A DNA stretch of 64,000 nt. Origin: Flavisolibacter ginsenosidimutans (GTDB lineage: Bacteria > Bacteroidota > Bacteroidia > Chitinophagales > Chitinophagaceae). A program made the translations under genes and the position numbers. Position 1 is the first letter of the stretch. Every line of letters starts with the position of its first letter. The stretch spans positions 1,798,001-1,862,000 of the forward strand of contig NZ_CP042433.1 in assembly GCF_007970805.1 (NCBI RefSeq), written 5' to 3'. Positions 8,579-16,086 of this stretch are shown here, one piece after another. The notes below the pieces were generated by a model. It was given only the letters and a program-made list of their open reading frames with translations. It was not told the DNA's origin and did no database searches.

Positions 8579-9928
8579 ATGCAAAAGCTTTTGCTGTGCG
8601 CCTTGTGCTGTGGCCTTTTTCTTTCATCGAAGGCGCAAACCATCGTTCAACGCGATCCTGAAATTGAAGCCATGGTGAAAGAAGTTTCGCCGGACAGCCT
8701 GCGTTCTTATATTACCAAAATGGTTTCGTTTGGCACACGCAGCACGCTGAGTTCAACCAAGGATAAGGCCAGAGGAATCGGTGCTGCACGAACTTGGGTA
8801 TTGAGCAAGTTTCAGGAATTCGCAAAAGCATCCAACGGACGCTTGACTGCGTTTGTTGATACCGTCACTTACAAGCCTGATGGCCGGCGCGTTGATCGTT
8901 CTATCAATTTGGGCAACGTCGTTGCAACTTTGAAAGGAGCGGATCCGGCCGACAACCGCATTTTTCTTATCAGCGGTCATTTAGACAACATGCGCACAAA
9001 CGTAATGGACAGCGTGGGCGACGCACCCGGGGCTAACGACGACGGCAGCGGAAGTGCGGCGGTTATCGAATGCGCAAGAATCATGAGCAAGCATCGCTTT
9101 CCGGCCACGGTGATTTTTGTTACGGTGAGTGGTGAAGAACAGGGTTTACTCGGCGCAACCTACATGGCTAACAAAGCAAAAAGAGAAAATTGGAACATTG
9201 AAGCCGTGTTGAACAACGACATCATGGGCAGCAACAACAGCAGCGAAACGGCCATCATTGACAATACAAAAGTGCGGGTGTTCAGCGAAGCTTTTTCGGT
9301 GCAGGACACGGGACGCAGAGCCTTATTAATTCGTCAACTTGGTTTGGAAAACGACGGCAAAGCAAGACAGTTGGCTCGCTACGTAAAAGAAATTGGCGAA
9401 CGTTATGTTGACAATCTGCAGGTGGTGATGATTTACCGCAACGACCGCTTTTTGCGTGGTGGTGATCATACACCCTACGTTGAAAACGGATACGCTGCTG
9501 TACGCATCACGGAGATGGACGAAAACTATTATCACCAGCATCAAAACGTGCGCATGGAGAACGGCATTCAATACGGCGACTTGCCGGAGTTCATGGACTT
9601 TGAATACCTGCGAAAGAATACGGCGATGAATCTTTCCAATCTTGCCAACCTTGCCAAATCAGCGGGCATGCCTGATTCGGTGAAAATTGAAACAAGGCGA
9701 TTGACCAATTACAGTTCTCTGTCCTGGCTTGCACCGAAAACCGGGAAACCTAAAGGCTATTTTGTGTTGATGCGGGAAACAACAAGTGCCGTGTGGCAAA
9801 AGAAAATATTTACCACGCAAACCGAAATGATGCTTCCTTATTCAAAGGACAATTATTTTTTTGCGGTGCAATCGGTAAGTGATAGCGGCAACGAAAGTTT
9901 GCCCGTTGTTCCAAGTGTGGCAAGGTGA
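8579..9928 (+). CDS. Secreted M28-family zinc aminopeptidase
   Basis: A 449-residue exported peptidase. The start at 8579 gives a clean signal peptide (MQKLLLCALCCGLFLSSKAQ); the open frame upstream to 8438 overlaps the divergent gene and is unlikely. Zinc-site residues of family M28 are visible: His134 (SGHLDN), Asp154 (GANDDGSG), Glu186/187 (SGEEQGLLG), Asp214 (NNDIMG) and His297 (GDHTPY). After residue about 370 comes a fibronectin-III-like domain (sandwich strands SSLSWLAPKTGKPKGYFVLMR...). It probably removes N-terminal residues from peptides in the periplasm or outside the cell. Confidence 0.92.
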   Translation: MQKLLLCALCCGLFLSSKAQTIVQRDPEIEAMVKEVSPDSLRSYITKMVSFGTRSTLSSTKDKARGIGAARTWVLSKFQEFAKASNGRLTAFVDTVTYKPDGRRVDRSINLGNVVATLKGADPADNRIFLISGHLDNMRTNVMDSVGDAPGANDDGSGSAAVIECARIMSKHRFPATVIFVTVSGEEQGLLGATYMANKAKRENWNIEAVLNNDIMGSNNSSETAIIDNTKVRVFSEAFSVQDTGRRALLIRQLGLENDGKARQLARYVKEIGERYVDNLQVVMIYRNDRFLRGGDHTPYVENGYAAVRITEMDENYYHQHQNVRMENGIQYGDLPEFMDFEYLRKNTAMNLSNLANLAKSAGMPDSVKIETRRLTNYSSLSWLAPKTGKPKGYFVLMRETTSAVWQKKIFTTQTEMMLPYSKDNYFFAVQSVSDSGNESLPVVPSVAR

Positions 9929-10066
9929 TGACTATAAAGTTGATTTGTTGATTGGGTTAACGTGGAAACCAATCACGGGTCATTCGATCTTACCATAGGC
10001 TCAAGCAGCAAAACCACCCAACCAACCAGTCAACTAATAAACCAGTCAACTGGTCAACCAACCAAC

Positions 10067-10519
10067 ATGCAAATCCATTGGATACTTAAAAAATTTGAAG
10101 AACTAACGCCGCATCAACTTTACGCGGCGCTTCAACTTCGCAACGAAGTTTTTGTTGTTGAACAAAACTGCGTGTTTCAGGACGCGGATGATAAGGACCA
10201 GGCGTCTTATCACTTGCTCGGCTGTATCAACGACAAGTTGATTGCTTACACACGCCTCGTTCCGCCGGGAGTTATTTATGATGAACCTTCCATCGGCCGC
10301 GTCGTTACTTCGCCTTCCGTACGCGGCAGCGGTGCTGGAAAAATGTTGATGCAGGAATCGATCAACAAAGTGTATGATTTGTTTGGTGGGAAGCCGATAA
10401 AAATTGGTGCCCAGTTGTACTTGAAAAAATTTTATGAAGGCTTTGGCTTTTCGCAAATCAGCGAAGCTTACCTCGAAGACGGCATCCCGCACATCTACAT
10501 GCGAAGAAATCCGGCGTAA
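10067..10519 (+). CDS. elaA: ElaA-type GNAT acetyltransferase
   Basis: A 150-residue protein matching the ElaA family in length (E. coli ElaA has about 153) and in motifs: YAALQLRNEVFVVEQNC near the N-terminus, the acetyl-CoA pyrophosphate loop VRGSGAGKMLM, and GAQLYLKKFYEGFGF near the end. It transfers an acetyl group from acetyl-CoA; the natural acceptor is not established. ATG 10067 is preferred to the upstream 9962 because residues encoded before it come from a low-complexity spacer (repeated ACCAACCAGTCAACTGGT words). Confidence 0.88.
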   Translation: MQIHWILKKFEELTPHQLYAALQLRNEVFVVEQNCVFQDADDKDQASYHLLGCINDKLIAYTRLVPPGVIYDEPSIGRVVTSPSVRGSGAGKMLMQESINKVYDLFGGKPIKIGAQLYLKKFYEGFGFSQISEAYLEDGIPHIYMRRNPA

Positions 10520-10634
10520 CTATACGAAGCAGAATTACCCGACTTTCAAAATTTCTCCGGAGAGGCTTGTTATTTAGCCAACCAGCCTATACATTCGTGT
10601 CCGAAATCTAATTCCTATAAGCAAACCATCTCCT

Positions 10635-11594
10635 ATGAGAATATTTGTACAGAGGGTACGTACATTAGCACTCATTTGCGGTTTTTCCTTCACCGCTTTT
10701 TTCTCCAACGCACAGTCTATTTCCACACCGAACGGCAAATTTGAAATTGGCCTTGGTCTTGGCCCCATGTTTTTTTTGGGCGACCTCGGTGGAAACATCG
10801 GCCAGGGAACTTTATTTGTAAAAGACCTCAACTTCGCCACCACAAAATTCCAAAAGGGATTGTTCGTGAACTACTATCCGCAAGAGTGGATCGGCTTTCG
10901 CCTTGCGGGCAATTTAGGCAAGCTTGAAGGTGCTGACTCGCTTATCACCGATCACGGCGGCGACGAAACTTACCGTCTTAACCGCAACCTTCATTTCCGC
11001 ACAAACATCAGCGAAGCTTATGCCGCGGTTGAATTTTATCCTACCGTTTTCTTTGAACAATACGAAGGATTGCAAGGCAAGATTCGTCCCTACGGTGTTT
11101 TAGGCATCGGCTTGTTTCACTTCAATCCGCAAACAAAATATTATTCGCCCAACGGCACGTCGCGTTGGGTTGATTTGCAACCCTTGCACATTGAAGGGCA
11201 GGGTATGGCCGAATATCCCGACCGTCCCAATTACAAGCTTACGCAAATGGAAATTCCCCTCGGCGGCGGTGTAAAATGGTACGTGAAAGAAAACATGTAC
11301 CTGGGCTTTGAGGTGTTGCACCGCAAAACCTTCACCGACTACGTTGACGATTTGAGCAAAGATTACATTGACCCGAATCTTTACGACAAATACCTGACAC
11401 CGGAAAATGCAGTCGTGGCCAAGCAAGTGCAGAACCGTCAGTTGAACCATGTGTTGGGCGCCAATCCAACACAGGTTGGTGAGCAACGCGGCAACCCCAA
11501 ACGCAACGACAGCTATTTTTCGACCATTATTCGTTTTGGCTGGCGCTTGTTCGACAACAGCACGGCCGATCACATGGGCTGTCCCAAATGGTAA
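10635..11594 (+). CDS. DUF6089-type outer-membrane beta-barrel protein
   Basis: A 319-residue exported protein (signal peptide about 1-26, cut after SNAQ). Alternating hydrophobic strands, a first strand FEIGLGLGPMFFLGDLGG and a C-terminal strand ending in FGWRLFD suggest an eight- to ten-stranded outer-membrane barrel of the DUF6089 type common in Bacteroidota. The small secreted protein at 11607 follows after 12 bp, so both are probably co-transcribed. Function unknown. The residues after the last barrel strand (NSTADHMGCPKW) are unusual for a barrel, which normally ends in an aromatic residue. Confidence 0.78.
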   Translation: MRIFVQRVRTLALICGFSFTAFFSNAQSISTPNGKFEIGLGLGPMFFLGDLGGNIGQGTLFVKDLNFATTKFQKGLFVNYYPQEWIGFRLAGNLGKLEGADSLITDHGGDETYRLNRNLHFRTNISEAYAAVEFYPTVFFEQYEGLQGKIRPYGVLGIGLFHFNPQTKYYSPNGTSRWVDLQPLHIEGQGMAEYPDRPNYKLTQMEIPLGGGVKWYVKENMYLGFEVLHRKTFTDYVDDLSKDYIDPNLYDKYLTPENAVVAKQVQNRQLNHVLGANPTQVGEQRGNPKRNDSYFSTIIRFGWRLFDNSTADHMGCPKW

Positions 11595-11606
11595 AACCGA
11601 AACCCA

Positions 11607-11936
11607 ATGATAATCCTGTCCCTTGCAGTTTTACTAACGGCCGCGAAGCCATTGCCGCAACGCGATGCAATTGTGCCGGCACCCCTTTACCAAACAAAAA
11701 AAGCGGTAAAAGTTTATCAAACGCCACAACAGCCGGGCAGCCTCACGGTGCAATCGGCAATGGAAGACGTCCTATCGTTTTACCTCTTTGATTTGGACGG
11801 CAACCTGATTTATCAAAGCCGCCTCAAACAACACGAGCAACAAACCATCGAAGGGCTTCAACCCGGAACCTATACGTACCATGCCTTTGACGCCGACGAA
11901 AAATTAAAAGGCGGCAAGGTGGATTTAAAAAACTAA
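11607..11936 (+). CDS. Small secreted protein with T9SS-tail-like domain
   Basis: A 109-residue protein with a short signal peptide (MIILSLAVLLTAAKP). After a linker, residues about 55-108 (FYLFDLDGNLIYQSRL...LQPGTYTYHAFD...KGGKVDLK) have the strand pattern of a Por/type IX secretion C-terminal sorting domain: xxDxxGxxxY, then LxxGxYxY, then GK. Here this domain makes up nearly the whole mature protein with no cargo, so it may be a free-standing beta-sandwich rather than a sorting signal. Its ATG is 12 bp after the DUF6089 gene. Confidence 0.65.
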   Translation: MIILSLAVLLTAAKPLPQRDAIVPAPLYQTKKAVKVYQTPQQPGSLTVQSAMEDVLSFYLFDLDGNLIYQSRLKQHEQQTIEGLQPGTYTYHAFDADEKLKGGKVDLKN

Positions 11937-12110
11937 AACCAATAAGCGCAGAGGGCCACTTAATAAAATTCAATTCCTGGTTGAAAGCAACCCGTCTGAC
12001 ACAAGACACAATCCGTTCCCTATACTAAGTACCCTACAGAAATTTTATTAACGTCTTCTGCTCCCTTATTGGAATTCACACAAGCTCTTTTTCTTTCCAT
12101 AACAGTTACC

Positions 12111-12134
12111 AAAACCCGCGTCTGCGGGTTTTTT
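12111..12134 (+). terminator. Intrinsic terminator
   Basis: Stem AAAACCCGC/GCGGGTTTT (12111-12119 with 12124-12132), loop GTCT, then T-rich. It is a strong plus-strand terminator about 175 nt after the small secreted protein gene. Confidence 0.8.
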
Positions 12135-12163
12135 GTTTTGCACGATATCGAAGGAGCAGCTTT

Positions 12164-12224
12164 TATGTACCCGGCTGCATTGCTGCTATTGAGCGCCTGT
12201 TGCGTCGCACGCTTGTACGCTCAG
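12164..12224 (+). repeat. Long inverted repeat, left arm (R copy C)
   Basis: About 60 nt starting TATGTACC, then GCTGCATT, CTATTGA and the R core GTTGCGTCGCACGCTTGT. The arm at 13143-13202 is its inverted partner, matching over the whole length with a few substitutions and a one-base length difference. Together they enclose the 12326-12979 gene. Confidence 0.88.
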
Positions 12225-12325
12225 TAACGCTCTTCGGCAATCAAAACAGCCATCTTTCAAGGTAAAAGGCAACATCGCTTAAATTTCAAAAGGCGACGCG
12301 ACAATTCGAAAAGGCGACATGGCGG

Positions 12326-12979
12326 GTGTTGAAAACCAGCGGGTTAAATTTTAGAAAAAGAGAAGTAGGTTCGTATATTTATTGTTGGTGGCAATTTTTA
12401 AAAAAAACCGTGTATACAGTTGGACAATATCAAATAGACATTTATCGCGACGAAACTTTTACCAAAGGTTCGGCTGACAATCTACACACATATCACATTG
12501 AACATTTCGACGAAAGCGAGTATATATTTCCGACGATGTTTGGTATTAAAGTTTTTAAGGACGACAAATTAGTGAAAAGTGCAATTATTGGTTCCATCGG
12601 TGGTGGAACAGGTATTCATAAGAACTCTGTTATTTATGAAGACACAAGAGTTTTAATTTGTTGCTCTGACAGCATATTTTGTTTATCCATTCCAGACTTG
12701 TCTTTGCTCTGGCGGACACAGGCTGACCAATCATGTTGCTTTGAGATTTTCAAATACCAAAACGATTATATTGTTCATGGTGAGCTTGAAATTTCAAAAC
12801 TTGACAAACACGGAAACATTCTTTGGCAGCAAAGTGGTGCAGATATTTTTACTACTGCAAGCGGTGAACACGATTTTGAGCTCACCGAGGATTTTATTAT
12901 TGCGACTGACTTTGAGAACAAACTTTACAAGTTTGGCTACGATGGTAAAAACTTTACTGACATGAAGCAGTTTTCATAG
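12326..12979 (+). CDS. Orphan propeller-like protein in an inverted-repeat cassette
   Basis: An open frame of up to 217 codons. The sequence is visibly AT-richer than its neighbours and uses more Ile, Phe, Tyr, Asp and Lys with AT-ending codons. It has recurring short strand patterns (IYEDTRVLICCSDSIFCLSIPDLSLLWRT; NDYIVHGELEISKLDKHGNILWQQ; DFIIATDFENKLYKFGYDGK) that resemble blades of a PQQ/WD-type beta-propeller. No signal peptide. The true start is unclear: the first 25 residues may be non-coding and a non-ATG codon near TVYTVGQYQI is possible. Inverted repeats enclose it on both sides, and together with the composition this suggests horizontal gain. Confidence 0.65.
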   Translation: MLKTSGLNFRKREVGSYIYCWWQFLKKTVYTVGQYQIDIYRDETFTKGSADNLHTYHIEHFDESEYIFPTMFGIKVFKDDKLVKSAIIGSIGGGTGIHKNSVIYEDTRVLICCSDSIFCLSIPDLSLLWRTQADQSCCFEIFKYQNDYIVHGELEISKLDKHGNILWQQSGADIFTTASGEHDFELTEDFIIATDFENKLYKFGYDGKNFTDMKQFS

Positions 12980-13142
12980 TGTTTGCTGACCAAAACTGCC
13001 ACCAACAGTGTGTTTATAAAATTGTGGCGGGAGGTTAAGCATTCAACTATAAATCGATATTTTGCTTTTGTGGTTAATTGAAGCGGACGTTTTTCAAATA
13101 CCACAACTTCATAAACACTTAATCGTTGGCTGAATAAACTTC

Positions 13143-13202
13143 CCGAACGTACAAGTGTGCGACGCAACAGACGATCAATAGCGTAATGCAGCTTGGTACA
13201 TA
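13143..13202 (-). repeat. Long inverted repeat, right arm (R copy D)
   Basis: Reverse-complement partner of 12164-12224: TATGTACC, GCTGCATT, CTATTGA, then the core GTTGCGTCGCACACTTGT. On its inner side it shares the word TTATTCAGC with copy B. It ends 19 bp before the promoter of the DUF2911 gene. Confidence 0.88.
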
Positions 13203-13220
13203 ATCAAAATTGCCTTCCTT

Positions 13221-13228
13221 TATCTTTG
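13221..13228 (+). promoter_or_regulatory. Bacteroidota -7 box (TATCTTTG)
   Basis: A perfect TAnnTTTG element 17 bp before the ATG of the DUF2911 gene. The nearest upstream TTG (13193-13195) is 25 bp away and lies inside repeat copy D, so the -33 element is uncertain. Confidence 0.55.
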
Positions 13229-13244
13229 TTCAAAACCTCAAGCT

Positions 13245-14075
13245 ATGTTGCAAAAATTGATTGCTTGCGCTTGCATTGTTGCATTCGCAACTACCGCACA
13301 AGCCCAGTTAAAAACACCGGCGCCATCGCCCACGCAAACCGTCAAACAGGACTTTGGCGTTTCATCCGTTGAACTTATTTACTCACGTCCGGGAATCAAA
13401 GGCCGCAAAATCTTCGGTGACCTTGTGCCTTACGGACAAGTGTGGCGCACCGGCGCAAACGCAGCCACGCGGCTAAAGTTCAACGACGACGTGATGATTG
13501 GCGGCCAGCCACTCAAAGCCGGCGAATATGCGCTGTACACCATCCCCGGCGAAAGCGAATGGAAAATCATCATCAACAAAGGCTCGGCAAACTGGGGCAC
13601 CGATTACAAACAAGAGGACGACATTCTTCGCGTGAAAGTAAAGCCAATGAAGATGGAGGCACCGGTGGAAAGCTTTACCATGCAATTTGCCAATATTAAA
13701 CCCACAAGCATGGAGCTGCACATCATGTGGGACAAAACCGCCGTAGCCGTTCCCATCACTACCGACGTTGATAAAAAAGTAATGGCGCAGATTGATCAAT
13801 TGATGAACAAAGACAGCCGACCCTATTTTGGTGCGGCCATGTATTACATGGAAACAGGCAAGGATTTAAATCAGGCCCTCGCTTGGTTTGACAAAGCCAT
13901 TGAGCAAACGCCAAACGCTTACTGGGTGTATCATCAAAAAGCAAATGCGCTGGCCAAACTTGGTAAAAAAGAAGAAGCCAAACAAACCGCTACCAAGTCA
14001 ATGCAACTGGCAAAAGAGCAAAAGAACGAAGACTACGTAAAGCTGAACGAAAAGCTGCTCGCTTCGCTTAAATAA
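13245..14075 (+). CDS. Exported DUF2911 protein with C-terminal TPR
   Basis: A 276-residue periplasmic protein with a signal peptide (1-20, cut at AQAQ). The DUF2911 domain fills about 25-170 (VSSVELIYSRPGIKGRKIFGDLVPYGQVWRTGANAATRL is its hallmark; the later GEYALYTIP fits too). Residues about 190-270 form one to two TPR-like helical pairs (ALAWFDKAIEQTPNAYWVYHQKANALAKLGKKEEA). The function of DUF2911 is unknown. It is monocistronic, with a promoter box upstream and a terminator just downstream. Confidence 0.88.
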   Translation: MLQKLIACACIVAFATTAQAQLKTPAPSPTQTVKQDFGVSSVELIYSRPGIKGRKIFGDLVPYGQVWRTGANAATRLKFNDDVMIGGQPLKAGEYALYTIPGESEWKIIINKGSANWGTDYKQEDDILRVKVKPMKMEAPVESFTMQFANIKPTSMELHIMWDKTAVAVPITTDVDKKVMAQIDQLMNKDSRPYFGAAMYYMETGKDLNQALAWFDKAIEQTPNAYWVYHQKANALAKLGKKEEAKQTATKSMQLAKEQKNEDYVKLNEKLLASLK

Positions 14076-14096
14076 CCAATCGCTGCAATTCTTTTT

Positions 14097-14127
14097 AAAG
14101 AGGACGAAGCAACGTCCTCTTTTTTTA
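14097..14127 (+). terminator. Terminator of the DUF2911 gene
   Basis: A 10-bp stem AAAGAGGACG/CGTCCTCTTT (14097-14106 with 14113-14122) followed by T5, 22 nt after the stop codon. Confidence 0.88.
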
Positions 14128-14338
14128 TGGCATTGTATCTATTGTTCTACACAAGCAGAAAGCCTCGCTTCTTTTGTATCAAGACGACGAGGCCAATTCT
14201 TCTACCGGTTAAACAAAAAAATATTTTTGCTTGCTAAATCCAATGGCACAACCTTTTTCGTAAATCAGCATGACCGGCACATTCGCATCATTCATCCCAC
14301 CAAAGACTTTTTGAATTTCTCACCCTTAAATACGAAGT

Positions 14339-15085
14339 ATGGAAATGACGAAACCTACAGCAAAGGAAGACACCACTCTTCTTGATGAACTGGCGCAAAA
14401 AGAATTTAACCGAAGAAAGTTTCTTCGCTTTTCAAGTCTCATTGGCGTCTCTGCTGTTGCCCTGAGCGGCGCCGGCCTTTCGGGTTGCTACCGCGATAAC
14501 ATGCTCACAGGCGGCGGGGATAATAACAGCGTTAACCTTGGCAGCGGCGACATTGGCGTACTCAATTATGCTTATGCATTGGAGCAATTGGAAGCTGCGT
14601 TTTACACGCAAGTGATTGCCACGCCGTTCTCCGGCATCAGCGCACTGGAAAGCGAATACCTTAAAGACATTCGTGACCATGAAATTGCACACCGCGAATT
14701 TTTTAAAGCCGCTTTGGGAAGTAACGCCATTCCGGGTTTGCAGGTTGATTTTTCATCCATCAACTTCAGTAGCCGCGACAGCGTGCTGGGAACGGCAAAG
14801 GCTTTTGAAGACCTTGGCGTAGCCGCTTACAACGGTGCAGGACGATTGTTAACGAGCACCGATTATTTAACGCTTGCAGGAAAAATTGTTTCGGTGGAAG
14901 CAAGACACGCCGCGTTGATTCGTGATTTAATCAGCAACGGAAGCTTTGCCGATCTTGCCTCGCTTTCGTCAATGGGTGCGAACAACGCAAACGGTTTGGA
15001 TGCAGCCATGAATCCGCCGGATGTTTTAGCCATTGCATCTGCGTATGTAAAAACGCAAATTGACGCCAGCAATCTTCCAAAATAA
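14339..15085 (+). CDS. Tat-exported ferritin-like lipoprotein
   Basis: A 248-residue Ferritin_2 (PF13668)-type protein. The N-terminus has a twin-arginine motif NRRKFLRFSS followed by a hydrophobic stretch and a lipobox LSGC, so it is probably folded, exported by Tat and lipid-anchored. The four-helix core shows the repeated metal-ligand pattern LEQLEAAFY, IRDHEIAHREFF, FEDLGVAAY and VEARHAALIRDL. Relatives are tied to desiccation or oxidative stress; activity is not proven. It is followed 14 bp later by a paralogue, so the two form an operon. Confidence 0.88.
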   Translation: MEMTKPTAKEDTTLLDELAQKEFNRRKFLRFSSLIGVSAVALSGAGLSGCYRDNMLTGGGDNNSVNLGSGDIGVLNYAYALEQLEAAFYTQVIATPFSGISALESEYLKDIRDHEIAHREFFKAALGSNAIPGLQVDFSSINFSSRDSVLGTAKAFEDLGVAAYNGAGRLLTSTDYLTLAGKIVSVEARHAALIRDLISNGSFADLASLSSMGANNANGLDAAMNPPDVLAIASAYVKTQIDASNLPK

Positions 15086-15099
15086 TAAACCCAGAAACC

Positions 15100-15990
15100 A
15101 TGAACCTGAAAAATATACTGAACGAAATAGAAACCGTTGATCCCGAAGTTTACGAACGATTGGACACACGCCGCGACACGATGCGACGCTTTTCATTTAT
15201 CGGAAAAGCCCTGGCGCTTGCAGCCGTTCCTTCGGCACTTGGCTCAATGTTTAAAAAAGCCTACGGCCAAACAGCCAGCGACGTAACAGACGTGTTGTTG
15301 TTTGCCTATCTCCTTGAAAACTTAGAAGCCGAGTTTTACAAAAAAGTGGTGAGCAGCTTTACCGCCATTGGCGTACTGGCGGGTGCACCGCAGGCAGCGT
15401 TAACGGTTATTCGCGACCACGAAGTGGCACACGTGGCTTTCCTGAAAACAGTCTTGAATTCGATGGGAACAACGCCGCCAACGTACAGCGCCTCTTCCTT
15501 TGATTTTAGCGGCGCGAAAGGCGCGGGCAACGGTCCGTTTGCAGCGGCGTTCAGCAATTACGGTGTGATGCTGGCCGTAGCGCAAACCTTTGAAGACACC
15601 GGCGTAAGAGCCTACAAAGGTCAGGCGCCACGTCTCATTAACAACAAAACCGTATTGACAGCAGCCCTGCAAATTCATTCGGTAGAGGCAAGACATGCAT
15701 CACACATTCGGCAAATGCGGCGCAATCTTACATCGGGAAATTTGGTGCCCTCTGGTGTGACCTTGCAACCCTGGATTACGCTGGCGCAAAGCGGCATCGA
15801 CACGGGTAACGCATCGGCCAATGCCGCCATTCAAATGAGTTATGCGGGCGAAGATGCAACGACGCAGGCAAACGTAAACATCGTCAATATTGGTGGGCAA
15901 ACCATTGCGGCAAGCGAAGCCTCAGAAGCTTTTGACGAGCCGTTGACGAAGGCACAGATAACGGCGATTGTAAATCCGTTTATCGTTTAA
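15100..15990 (+). CDS. Tat-exported ferritin-like protein, second copy
   Basis: A 296-residue Ferritin_2 paralogue of the preceding gene. The N-terminal leader contains RRDTMRRFSFIG then a hydrophobic stretch ending AYGQT, a twin-arginine-like signal without a lipobox, so the product is probably soluble in the periplasm. The same ligand pattern appears: LENLEAEFY, IRDHEVAHVAFL, FEDTGVRAY and VEARHASHIRQM. Compared with its neighbour it has an extra C-terminal region of about 60 residues. The pair ends at a hairpin that overlaps the convergent symporter gene. Confidence 0.88.
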   Translation: MNLKNILNEIETVDPEVYERLDTRRDTMRRFSFIGKALALAAVPSALGSMFKKAYGQTASDVTDVLLFAYLLENLEAEFYKKVVSSFTAIGVLAGAPQAALTVIRDHEVAHVAFLKTVLNSMGTTPPTYSASSFDFSGAKGAGNGPFAAAFSNYGVMLAVAQTFEDTGVRAYKGQAPRLINNKTVLTAALQIHSVEARHASHIRQMRRNLTSGNLVPSGVTLQPWITLAQSGIDTGNASANAAIQMSYAGEDATTQANVNIVNIGGQTIAASEASEAFDEPLTKAQITAIVNPFIV

Positions 15991-16054
15991 AACAAATAGC
16001 AGATCAAACAGCGTAACAAGTCCGTAGCATACAAAAACAATTCGTACAACAAAG

Positions 16055-16086
16055 AAGGTGATGCAAAAGCATCACTTTTCTTTTTT
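16055..16086. terminator. Terminator shared by convergent genes
   Basis: Stem 16055-16064 with 16069-16078 (one G-U pair), loop AAAA, then T-rich on the plus strand. It closes the ferritin-like operon and overlaps the last codons of the minus-strand symporter gene. Confidence 0.75.

Larger units (their letters stand above)
11937..12325. other. Gene-free spacer with terminator and repeat copy C
   Basis: I find no plausible coding frame here. The stretch holds the terminator at 12111-12134, repeat copy C at 12164-12224, and near 12285-12320 a short direct repeat (TTCAAAAGGCGAC / TTCGAAAAGGCGAC) just before the orphan gene. Confidence 0.6.

Noticed and set aside
12164..13202. R repeats as integron attC sites around a gene cassette
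   Set aside because: attC sites stand in direct order and form single 60-bp hairpins next to an integrase array. Here the arms are inverted relative to each other and no integrase is visible.
14222..14229. TATTTTTG as promoter of the ferritin-like operon
   Set aside because: It fits TAnnTTTG but lies in an A/T-rich run 110 bp from the start with no TTG at the expected distance; too likely by chance.
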